Origin: Paraconiothyrium sp. Pb-2020
Lineage: Eukaryota; Ascomycota; Dothideomycetes; Pleosporales; Didymosphaeriaceae
Direction: 5' to 3'
DNA length: 64,000 bases
Assembly: GCA_022419385.1 (NCBI GenBank)
Contig: JAJUBI010000004.1
Location: forward strand, 3,887,286-3,951,285
Shown: piece by piece, positions 54,744 through 64,000 of the stretch
How positions within the stretch are numbered: position 1 is the stretch's first letter
Layout: every line of letters starts with the position of its first letter
Made by a program: the position numbers and the translations under genes
Notes under the pieces: model-generated
Told to the model about the DNA's origin: nothing
The model's input: only the letters and a program-made list of their open reading frames with translations
Database searches by the model: none

Positions 54744-56585
54744 CTATGCGCCCTCGATGCACGCCGATGATAATTTACAGTTAAGACTACTGTAGAGCGA
54801 CTTGAGCTCATACTCCCTCACTTTCTCCGCCAGCTCCTTCACCGACCAGTCCTCTCGCAGCCACCCTCTCCTCACCGCATCGCTATGAAGGACCTTCTTT
54901 AGACCTCCGAAAGGCAGCGGCGTGCCCACAGGACGGCTCAGCAACTCGTTCCACCTTCGCTCCTGCCCGCACGTCGCATGTTTGATCAGTTCCTCGCCAT
55001 GCGGCTCCCTCAACATCTCTGTGCGCGCCCACTCGATATCGTCCGTATTGTCGAGTCTGCCGTGTAGAAGCGTATATCCGAAGTCGATCTTTGAGCCGGC
55101 TCGCGCGAGTGCGGAGAGAGAGTAGAAATCCAAGGAGAGGGAATGTAATAGCTCAGGCTCGTCCTCGTTTCCAAGAATGGTGTGATTGGTAACGTGTACG
55201 CTTCCAAGGTCTGGGAGCTCATGTTTCTGTTCCAACAGCGTGAAGAACGCCGCCGTTGTCTCATTGTAAGGCGTGGCACTGTAGATGTCGAGTTCGATCC
55301 TTCGTATCGATGGCGGGAACAGTCTACAGAAGTCCGGCTGTGTGAAATCTGAAGCGCTGTGGGTCGTAAAGTAGAACTCAGAGGGGTAGCCTGCGATGAG
55401 ATGGTATGGGATCTGGAGGTGTTTGAGCTTCTCAAAATGCTGTAGGTCTGTCGCTCCCAGAACAGCGTGGCCTCTAGGCGTCGGCGTGGTGCACGTAGTG
55501 ACCATAAGCTTCTCCAACGTACGGCCATGTCCCTTCAATTGATCGAATACCTCACGGTACCAGTCTTGCTGAGGCTCTTTGAAAGTCAATTCGTAATTCA
55601 TGGAGAATGACCTCAGCTCTTTGCACGACTTTATCAGTCTTCCCACAATCGAAGCAGGGCATTGCACGTTGCGCAGCTCCAGCGTCTGTACGTTCGATGA
55701 GCGGTCGGGACAACCCCAGTTCTCCAGTGCCTTAGTGGCCTCGGTCTCGTCGAACCCCCTAGTCGTCCAATTGCGCCATTCGAGTACCAAATGATGGAGA
55801 GAGGGCAATCGCAGGACTGAAATGAAATACTTAACCTGGATAAACTGCACGTCCATCGACAGATACCGCAGATGTTCGAACCGATGCGCCCGCCCGAACG
55901 CCTCGCCCTTCGCCGCGCTCACAATCGGGCTGATAGCTATCCAGTCCTCGTCTACCGTCCACTTCCTGTATTCATCATCACAGTATGAGCCAAACAGTAT
56001 CTCCTCAACGTTAGGACAGAGACACAGCACAGTCGCCCGCTCGTAGTTGCTCTGCGCACAGTCCATCAGGCCTACCCCTTCCTCTTCCTGGAGTTCTTCC
56101 TTCCACCACTCCTGGTCTAGCGGACTCGCTGTCTCGTCTTCGTCTTCGTCTTCGTCTCCGCTTTTCCTTCCCCACACATCAGATAACCCAAGCTGCGCGT
56201 CCACATCCCTCAGTCTTATGTACTTGTGAAACGTCGTGTCGTAATGCCGATACAAATATCGCTCATACGGCGCGCCATCCATGATCACGCTCTTGACTGC
56301 CTCCCAGTTCTTCATCCTCTGGCTATTGATTCTCACATGGTAGAAGTCGCCGTCGCAGTAGTGCGCTGTTATCAGCGGTGTAACCAGCGCCGCAAACCTT
56401 CTGCACACAGCTTTTACATTGCGCAGGGAGATGTTGATGCGGTAATTGTCGTGCTTTTCGCGCTCGTCTGATGTGGCTGGCGTCCGGGTGCTGGGTTTAG
56501 GAACAAGATGTGTGAAGATGTCGAGGAGGAGCTCCGAAGGGAGCGCGTTGAGGCGCGGGGGGATACGCACTTCGCCGTTGGACAT
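54744..56585 (-). CDS. F-box/LRR-like protein
   Basis: A 613-residue intronless protein from the ATG at 56585. The F-box starts near residue 13 (LNALPSELLLDIFTHL) and continues into RNVKAVCRRFAALVTP. An acidic run (SGDEDEDEDETASP) follows. The rest shows irregular leucine-rich repeats (FEHLRYLSMDVQFIQV, LPSLHHLVLEWRN, SNVQTLELRNVQC, LIKSCKELRSFSMNY), as in F-box/LRR adaptors of SCF ubiquitin ligases. The C-terminal part (REDWSVKELAEKVREYELKS) looks helical. In-frame sequence extends to 56735 but the F-box position favours 56585. The target is unknown. Confidence 0.78.
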   Translation of the reverse strand: MSNGEVRIPPRLNALPSELLLDIFTHLVPKPSTRTPATSDEREKHDNYRINISLRNVKAVCRRFAALVTPLITAHYCDGDFYHVRINSQRMKNWEAVKSVIMDGAPYERYLYRHYDTTFHKYIRLRDVDAQLGLSDVWGRKSGDEDEDEDETASPLDQEWWKEELQEEEGVGLMDCAQSNYERATVLCLCPNVEEILFGSYCDDEYRKWTVDEDWIAISPIVSAAKGEAFGRAHRFEHLRYLSMDVQFIQVKYFISVLRLPSLHHLVLEWRNWTTRGFDETEATKALENWGCPDRSSNVQTLELRNVQCPASIVGRLIKSCKELRSFSMNYELTFKEPQQDWYREVFDQLKGHGRTLEKLMVTTCTTPTPRGHAVLGATDLQHFEKLKHLQIPYHLIAGYPSEFYFTTHSASDFTQPDFCRLFPPSIRRIELDIYSATPYNETTAAFFTLLEQKHELPDLGSVHVTNHTILGNEDEPELLHSLSLDFYSLSALARAGSKIDFGYTLLHGRLDNTDDIEWARTEMLREPHGEELIKHATCGQERRWNELLSRPVGTPLPFGGLKKVLHSDAVRRGWLREDWSVKELAEKVREYELKSLYSSLNCKLSSACIEGA

Positions 56586-59454
56586 GATGGAGCAGACTTT
56601 CTTTTGAGAGATAGCGGAAGTGCGGACCGGCGTGTTCATAACATGCGCGCCGTATGCGGGGCGTGGACAGTGACGACGCTGATGAGCCGCATATGGCGGT
56701 GTGGGGTGGGGCCAAAACTGACAAGTACTGTACATAGTATAAGTATGGTTGCGTGCGGATCTCGCGACTACACAACATTAGCACCATCCACACAATCATA
56801 TGTAGTAACTCTGCAAGTCGTACATGTCTGGCTGACGTCGAGATTAGGTTCACACAGTACGCCCAGATGGCAAGTGCGCATGTGGCGTGGCTCGTATCAG
56901 GTTGACTTAGATGCGTATGACTTAGCCCCCATCAATAAGACCCCATGCTCCTCCCATCGCGGTCGCACAGAACTCTAATTCAATGTACCTTGCACGATGA
57001 GATGGCAGCAATCTACTGGGTTTTCGTTATTAGGCAGGGGGAGTGTCGGATGGAATGTACCATCATCTCAGCCGTGGTTTCATGACAGCATATAGTCCCC
57101 TTGAGCTCAAAGTTCTCAACCAGGTATGCCACTACTACTTCAGAGGACGACCTATCCTCCGTGTAAACCAATCTTCGAACGTTCCCAAGTAGACTTAGAC
57201 TTCATCATACAGGAACCTTATGCCCATTATCATGTTGTCGAAGCGACTCATCCACGTCCCCGGCTCGCCATATTCTCTTCAAAGCCACTCCAGCCTTTCG
57301 TCCTCGCTGCACTCTCCCCAAGCTATTCTCTCTACAACGGCGCCCGCGCCTGTATCGAGGACGCCATAAGCAGGGATCACAGCCGGTGCACGCTCGCCCA
57401 ACACCCCCATGTACAGCGCCATCAAACCGTCCTACAGCGCGTGCACGCATAGGTTCCTCAATAGCGATCATGCTGCCGGGCGCGCAATCGTTGAGCCATA
57501 GAGCTGTGCGTGAACACAGAAGGTGCGGCGGGATAACGGTACCGGGCGAAATGGGTATGTCGGCGCGAATGAGTGGAACACGTATCTGATTGAGGACGTC
57601 TAGATGCCGTTGGTAAGATGAGAGAGATACACCTCGCTGAACAGAGACGGGGGATTGCTTCCGGCAGCGCGCTCGGCGAGGCCCTGGGATTGCGTTGCTG
57701 GTACGTGGGATGGCAGAGGGCGCGAAGGCGTCGAGAGCGGGTTGTCATGTGTGCCCGTTGCCTGGGTGTTGAGCATCTAGATGTCGTAAGCTCGAAATTC
57801 AGGAACTTTAGGTTAATCGGCAATCGTGCGGCTTCGTTGTTGACGATTTGGTGCGCGTGGCGGCGTGTTGCGTACGTTGTGGTTTGCATTGGCGGTCCGC
57901 GGGCATAACAACCGTGGCTACCCTGTGAACTGGCTTCGTGGATGAGGGCGAGGCCAGCAGTAGAGACGCTTCGTCGGCGCGAAGCTGAGCGGCCATGTTA
58001 CTGCGCAACTTCGGGAAGAGCGCGCGTGTTACTTTCTTCCTCGACTCTCACCCAGCGGGATAAAGTCAATGAAAAAAATGGTAGGGGCCGGCGAGCTGGC
58101 GACCGGTTTTTTTGTCCACGACAACTGTGAGGGATACCATCCTCAGGCAGAAGCGCAAGCTCGCATGCTCTTGTAAACAAGGCATCCAGCGGGCTGGCAG
58201 ACACCCGAAAGTGTCTGTCACAGGTCCCGAAAGAGATTTCGGTCACAAAAGCGCGCGATGCTCGAGAACTGTTCGATGACACCAGTGAGACATTTGCAAG
58301 CCGCCTCTGGCGAACCAGAACGTGTAGCAGCAGTCCCGTAAGACACCACTCAACCATACTCGTAGGAGTTTCATCAGATGTGCTAACCCCGTCGACGATG
58401 TTCCGGTGGCGGTGAATTGCTAAGTGGGATCTCGGAAAAAGTGGCTCAATTTAAGACAAGGTCAGCGTTGGTAAGCGCGAGCAGAACTTAATGAGGAGAG
58501 GAAGAGGGGAGCGGGGGAGCGCAGGTTTATATAGTCGGCCGGAGGCTGGGGCTGACTCAGCAACAGCAGAGCACGTGATGGGCTTCCGCCTAGACTGGCG
58601 CCTGTTTCCCGGGGTGAAGGTGAATCACCAACAGTGAGTGAGCACCAGTTGACAGCGGGCGACAAGAAAATGAACCTTCTGGTGCCAGATTCTTGGATTC
58701 GTATACAATGGCGTTGGATGATCAGCTGTCAGCTACGAGAGATAGCTGCTATTACCTTGATTCAAATCGTGATTTGCTTGGATGTTTTGCGAAAGGGTTG
58801 AAAATGGTGGGCCCTAGAAAAGTACTCTCTGACACTATTGGATACTCTATTGCAATACTGAACCTTCAGGAACCATTCTCAACCTTAACTTTTTCCACAA
58901 CCTCCACCCTCTTAAAAGGCTGCTCTTTCTCCTTATAGATCGCTCCAGCCCTCTTTGTCTCTACTGCCCCTAATCGCCGTATTTTCAGCTCCAGGATCAT
59001 CCAGAACCCTGGGTACCCTAAATTGCCCTTCCCAGGCGTTCCGCTTATGAGCATGTTCTCGTTGTATAACTGATTTGGCACAGGCATCCAACCACCGCCA
59101 AACTCCCCAAGCTTATCATTCCACTTGAAAGACTAAGTATGTGTACCTAGGTAAGCTGCAGAATCTTGAAGAACTATCCATGCAGGGCTTCTAGAGTCTA
59201 TCTCATGCTCGACAAAGACGCATCTGGAATCTTCTATGAAATTAAGGAAAATGAGATGTTTGCATTATCTTTCCGTTGTTTTATGAGTTACACATGACCA
59301 TCCTGGCTGCTACTGTCCCTCCAGAAAAGTCCTTCTCCGCGGGATTCCCAGCAGTGACGTACCCATGCATCAAGATGTAAAGCTGAGATATGTAAGTATT
59401 GCACAAGCCGACGATATTGGCTGGGTAGACTTACTGGTTGTATCGCTGGCACCT
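56586..59454. other. Gene-poor stretch with chimeric fragment
   Basis: 2.9 kb without a convincing gene. A 108-codon frame at 57126-57452 has some protein-like composition but no motif. The chimeric duplication at 58847-59160 is listed separately. Confidence 0.5.
58847..59160 (-). pseudogene. Chimeric fragment of two genes from this window
   Basis: Read on the minus strand, 59160-58986 closely matches 43776-43940 (the last intron end and the start of the last exon of the secreted basic protein). 58982-58847 matches 39273-39402 (the C-terminus, stop and first 3' bases of the sugar transporter). The first part still contains the intron end (ACACATACTTAG), so it came from DNA, not from mRNA. 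A 73-codon frame (59087-58866) crosses the junction and ends at the transporter's own stop position. It reads MPVPNQLYNENM, then IRRLGAVETKRAGAIYKEKE. It is probably a non-functional patchwork, but the frame is open. Confidence 0.8.
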
Positions 59455-59703
59455 CTAGGTCGTCTTGTCGCCAGATCTACCCTCGACCTCCATCTTGGTT
59501 TGGTCCTTGAGATCGGCGTTGGCTGCAACAAGCTTGTCATGCTTTTCTTTCAGCTGCCTGAGCTCTTGCAGCATCAAGTTCTTCTCCTCCATCTTCGCGA
59601 TCTGCTCATCCAGCTTCGCGTTCTGAGCTCGCAGTTCTGTGAGCTGTGCAAGGAGTTGAGCTTCGTCATAGGGCGCCGTAGTGACGTCCTTGGATAACGA
59701 CAT
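59455..59703 (-). CDS. Small coiled-coil protein
   Basis: An 82-residue frame from the ATG at 59703. Residues 12-70 form a strong heptad pattern (YDEAQLLAQLTELRAQNAKL, then EQIAKMEEKNLMLQEL and LKEKHDKLVAANADLKDQ), a leucine-zipper-like coiled coil. The N-terminus (MSLSKDVTTAP) is short and the tail polar. It probably acts as a dimeric adaptor subunit. No family name can be given, and splicing at the tail (GDKTT) is possible. Confidence 0.6.
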   Translation of the reverse strand: MSLSKDVTTAPYDEAQLLAQLTELRAQNAKLDEQIAKMEEKNLMLQELRQLKEKHDKLVAANADLKDQTKMEVEGRSGDKTT

Positions 59704-62114
59704 CTCGTTGTTGGACTGATCTGGTCGAGTTTAGTAAATGTGTAGCTACGAGCTGCCCATAGCAGCGGGGTAATGCAAATCGCCATTGGCGGTTTAAACT
59801 TACTCTGTGTTAGAAGCTGAAGTCCTAACGGTAGACGGTGTGAGGGTGGGACTTGAGGGCAAGTGCGAGGACGAGGTCTTTAAGACTATTCGCGTAATGA
59901 GCGCGGGGCAGCTGAGTGAATGCGGCAAACGGGCGCGCTCAAGTGAAGGTGGTGAGAGGCACGCCCAATCGGACAGTCGCCTTCACTTCGATTGATTTAA
60001 AATTTTGCAGTCAAGCGAGCCTCGCCCACGAACAGCACCTCACCGACCTCATCCACCACATACAAACCTTTCACGTTGCCCATCTCATATCTTCGCTATC
60101 GTCAACCCAGCCACGATGACGCCAACGTCACCTAATACCGGCCCACAACTGCACTCGAGGCCCGCGTTGCTCAGCCTTTTGGTAAGGGTGGTTCAGGGAA
60201 GCCTGCATCACGATGAGATAGAGACGATGGGTAAAACCGTTTCATCCCTGGCAAGCGTATCCCGAAGCCGAGGAAGAGCAATCGTGAGCTCTAGTGAGAG
60301 GCCAAGGTATCGACTACATATGTCTTGTACAATGCTTAGTGATCATTCAAAGCCTTGGATATAACAAGATAGTCCAAATCAGACTAGCCTCTCCTAAGGC
60401 TCTAGATTGAAGGGGCCGTTGTTCCCTGCAGCGTCAGCGGTGGACGCGGTTCCTGACACATGTGGGGAGATTTCTCCTAATCTCAACATCATTGCACCCA
60501 CTTCAATTGGAGAAATCAAGCTCTATTAAACATCTATTTAGTGACTCATTGCGTCGACACTTTCCTGAGCCGCTTGTTGCCCCTCTCTCGACCGCATTGG
60601 TCATCGCGGATGTTCCTGTAGCACACCGCGTCTCCAAAGAGTAGCCCTTAGCTACGTCCTAAGCCACAGAACTGTTGTCTAGGTGTTTGGTAACAGTCAA
60701 ATAGGTCAAGTTGACCCAAAGTATGTCAAAGTTCGAAGTCCGTTGTTGGCAGCGTCGCACTTCGCGCACTTCGCGCACTTCCCGTTGGCAAGGTGCTTCT
60801 CATACACACACCGAGGGTGGACGCAGATGAGTATAAAAGCCCAAGCTAGAAGACATCAGTATACGGTAAGCCGACAAGTAGTCATGACTAGATTTGCTAT
60901 CTATTACAGTTGTACTTCTTATCATACCGCCCTGGGTCGCCTTTACATTTTCCCATGACCATGATGGCTATGCTCATCATCCCTTATAAACGAGCTGATT
61001 CCTTGCCCCATGTGGCTCATTGCGTACCAGGGACTTGCTAATTGAAATTACTTATTCAAAACATGTCAAATCTGAAGTCGCTCTTGGTGACAGCAACACA
61101 TACCAGCATGCGCATGAGTCTAAATGCACATCATCTTAAATCTTCGTACTGGTATAGTATCCATTGAGCAAAAGCGCTACAAGAAAATGATTACAGTTAC
61201 AAACGCTCATGAGTTCGTTGCACAGAAGCATGATCTCAGACACTCCGAGCAACCAGATACAGTGCCAGTAACGCATATCGGTCAACCGTATATCCAGGAA
61301 GAACATGACAGCTTGAGTACACCCAGGAATTCTTAGAGCTTGCTAGTGGCGCGCCCCCAGCGTCAGCATACGGCAGGATGCAACGACGTGCTCTGAATCT
61401 ACAGTCCATCACCCTCAAGTCTTACGGTGAGGGATCACTAATTCAATATCAAGTTACAGAAAAGACCCCCGAGTCACTTCAAGATAGACCAAAGTCGAAG
61501 ACCAACGTGTAGCAGCCGCCGCTGGGTTTCAAGGTACCTAACTATGTTGCTTAGAGACAGCATACCGCGCTCTTGCGACGATAGTCTAATTTTACAGTGA
61601 CGTAGGTCATCTTCAATGACTATCTTTTACAATTCAAATGATATAACTACCTTTTACAATTCAGATGATATAGATCGGTTCTGCACGCCTGCAACACTCC
61701 GAAACATCAGATCACCTCGGGATGAGCCGTGTAGTACTAACTATTTAAGAAGTACTGTTTATCCATGTCATATCATGTACAGTTTTTGTTCAGTCCTTTG
61801 CGAATCGTAAAAAGTCTAAGTCATGCCAAGTTGAAATCGCATTGAAACAGTTGTAGTGAACAAATTGTAGTGAACAAATTGTAGTGAACAAATTGTAGTG
61901 AACAAATTGTGTGATAATTGAGTATAGGCATACGGCCTGCGAAGTCATAAAGAAATGGTATCAGTTGCGAATTTGCAATGCTGTCCCCCCATGCATGCTA
62001 AACGCTCAGCAGCCCCGCAAATACGCGTAGGAAACGACCACGGTCGCACATCTCATCATCCTTCCACTTTCTCTATTGTCGTAATTGTGAGCCTTTGATA
62101 TGCTAGTATTTGGT
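59704..62114. other. Long gene-poor, AT-richer stretch
   Basis: 2.4 kb without a supported gene. An ATG at 60117 opens 82 codons with no motif. It includes the 14-bp tandem repeat at 61851 and a shorter duplication of TTTTACAATTCAAATGATAT-like sequence near 61624 and 61652. Confidence 0.45.
61851..61906. repeat. Tandem repeat, 14-bp unit, four copies
   Basis: TTGTAGTGAACAAA is repeated four times without a mismatch, followed by a partial TTGTGTG. It lies about 200 bases past the stop codon of the multicopper oxidase. Confidence 0.9.
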
Positions 62115-64000
62115 TCAACTGGGAGCACTCGATGAAGGAGTACCATAGCCTTGGTAGACTGAAGAGCTTGCTGCCTGACTGCTGTCCGGTGTCGCGGTAA
62201 TACTGCTTGCAAGCGTTGTCCAAGCGCTATTAGACGAGCCAAAACTGCTCGGCTTTCCAGTTGGTGTGGACCATGCGGATTGTCCTTTTCCCGTTGATTT
62301 TCCTTGATCTTGGTCTGGAACTTGCGTCCAATATTGTCCTTGGGCGTAGGCATCAAGCGCGGAGTACACACCATTGATGTTTCCCTTGTTGTACGGGTTG
62401 GTGCTATACAACCATGCAATCTTCTTATTGATAGCGTCTTCGGTGAAGTCGTCGGAGTTGACGTTCTTACCCTGGAATTCGGGCTCGTTTGGATCAAGGA
62501 AGAGGGTCGAATTTGTGTAACCCCATTTCTCGAGGTTGGGAACGCTGAAAGCTACAAGCATGCTGATATAGATCAGTAGATGCCGATGGAAACTTGAGTG
62601 AGGGTTACTTACTCATTGTCCTCGTGCACAAAGTTGTGGCAGTGGAACATGTAGATGCCATCCCATGGCGCATATCGAGCAATGACCTGGACAGACTCGC
62701 CTGCAGCTAGCCAGACAACGTCTTTCCATCCCGCGCTTTCGTAATCTGCTACTTCATTCCTACCACCGGAACGTGAAATGACCTTGAAGTCAACAAGATG
62801 AATATGCACTGGATGCGTACCGTCACCCGCACCGTTGTGCAAGGCCCACGTCTCATAGGTGCCACGATCGGGTTTGGTCAAGATGCGGTTCTCGATATCC
62901 TTAAAGCCAACACCGTTGATGACCCACAAGCCGCCTGAACCACGACCGAAGGTGAAGTCTTTGGCAATAGACGACGAAGGAACTACCGGTTCGTCATTGC
63001 GGAGAGTTTGGGGGACGCCGCCACCGCTGCCACCGCTGGAGCTGCTACCGACAACAAAGCGCATAACTTTGTCAGTGGCTGGGTAGTCAACATTCTCACC
63101 GAGACCTCGCTCGTTTAGAAGTGTAATGTTCTGATTCTGATAGTTAGAGAAGTCAATGACTAACTCGTAACGCTCGCCCGTTGACATGGCGATGAAAGTG
63201 GAGTTGACTGGGGAGCTGAAAAGACCTATTCAGAGCTCAGCACATGTGACGAGAAGGTGATTTTGGGTTTATATACCGCAATCAGAGCCAATGACTTTAA
63301 AATCCAGCATATTTCCTTCGTCTGTGTTGAAGGTAAGATCGAACGCTGAAAATATCAGTCAATGTTACCTGTTCCTCCATTGATTAAGCTCACTTCGACT
63401 GACTGCTGAATTAAGCAACCGGATGCGGTAGGCCCGTGGCTCTACGTTAAAATACGGCCAGGGTTGTTCATTCCTACCAAAAGGTTAACATCTGAATCAT
63501 GGATCAAAAGGCACACCGCCTCACATTAGGATTACGTCGCCCCAAAGCCCAGCATCGTGAATTGGATTGTAATTCAGCGTGCCATCTGAATTGTATGATT
63601 TCGCGCCAAGAGAGAGCGTCACGTCGTATTGGCCAGAAGGTAGCCCCAGAGCCTGCTCTTTGGGGTCCGTGAGAATGTAATAACCCTCTTCTCCTCGATA
63701 AACGTTCTCGCCTGTTGTAAACTCGGTATGGTCCTGCTACGGGTCAGGGGCCTTTACACTGACGCAATGGATTGTTTTAGTGAGGACTGACGTGATACCA
63801 GATAGTTCTTGCATTCTGAGCATTAGGATAGTAGTAGTCTTTATATTGACCAGGAGAGGTCATGTCGCCGGCCCAGCCGTCGAAAGGAGCTCTGTTGTAT
63901 TGGCCATGTACGTGAACCGACATGTTCGTCGGTCCATTGTTGGTAAACCGTACTACAGCCTCTGAGTGGATGAATGAAGTCATTAGCGCGGTCCCTGTCA
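62115..64000 (-). CDS. Multicopper oxidase, bilirubin-oxidase/CotA-like, cut by window edge
   Basis: Six visible exons (from the edge to 63792, then 63733-63525, 63473-63394, 63345-63277, 63225-62613, 62562-62115) with introns of 47-58 bases; the 5' end lies beyond the window. Copper sites are intact: SVHVHGQYNRAPFDGW, WYHDH across the first visible intron, THPVHIHLVDF and MFHCHNFVHEDNDM, the last formed across the final intron. The axial Met and the one-residue-shifted loop fit the bilirubin oxidase/CotA group, which oxidises phenols or pigments and reduces O2 to water. A GSSSSGGSGGG loop lies between domains two and three. The C-terminus is a Ser/Thr-rich tail of about 65 residues. Confidence 0.87.

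Noticed and set aside
57126..57600. Possible decayed gene
   Set aside because: A 108-codon frame and an opposite-strand frame are open, but no motif supports either direction.

Overview
The window looks like nuclear DNA of a filamentous ascomycete, most likely a Dothideomycete. Genes sit on both strands without operons. Most are interrupted by short introns (about 46-80 bases, GT...AG, often with a CTAAC-type branch site). The protein families are typical of such fungi: F-box proteins, Zn2Cys6 regulators, MFS sugar transporters, secreted carbohydrate-active enzymes, a P450 and a multicopper oxidase. No rRNA, tRNA, CRISPR or intact transposon was recognised. Exon structures below were read by eye; in nearly all multi-exon models the joined length is an exact multiple of three and the junctions restore family motifs.

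Layout. 0-16 kb: a truncated charged protein, two F-box-type proteins, a methyltransferase-like protein, a RING-H2 protein, a four-pass membrane protein, two unknown proteins, an HSL-type hydrolase and a haem-oxygenase-like protein. 16-20 kb: a tail-anchored Ubc6-type E2 and a sugar transporter. 21-29 kb: a P450, a secreted GH131 glucanase, an FAD monooxygenase divergent from a short-chain dehydrogenase, and a small secreted cysteine-rich protein. 30-39.4 kb: a compact block of GH79 glucuronidase, a regulator with two tandem Zn2Cys6 clusters, a sulfatase and a sugar transporter. 39.8-47.7 kb: an F-box protein, a secreted Lys/Arg/Pro-rich protein, a GH28 polygalacturonase and a C2H2 zinc-finger gene. 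48.5-56.6 kb: a four-copy 54-bp tandem repeat, a 3'-5' exonuclease, a POT-family peptide transporter and an F-box/LRR protein. 58.8-59.2 kb: a chimeric DNA fragment built from pieces of two other genes in this window. 59.4-64 kb: a small coiled-coil protein and a multicopper oxidase cut by the right edge.

How the genes may work together. The strongest functional group is the 30-39.4 kb block. A glucuronidase and a sulfatase could strip a sulfated or glucuronidated glycan or glycoside, the transporter could import the product, and the double-cluster regulator could control them. A near-palindromic CGG-N11-CCG site lies in the promoter shared by the GH79 gene and the regulator gene. The secreted GH131, GH28 and GH79 enzymes fit a plant-associated or litter-degrading life. 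The P450, FAD monooxygenase and dehydrogenase could form a small oxidative pathway, but no polyketide, peptide or terpene synthase is present.
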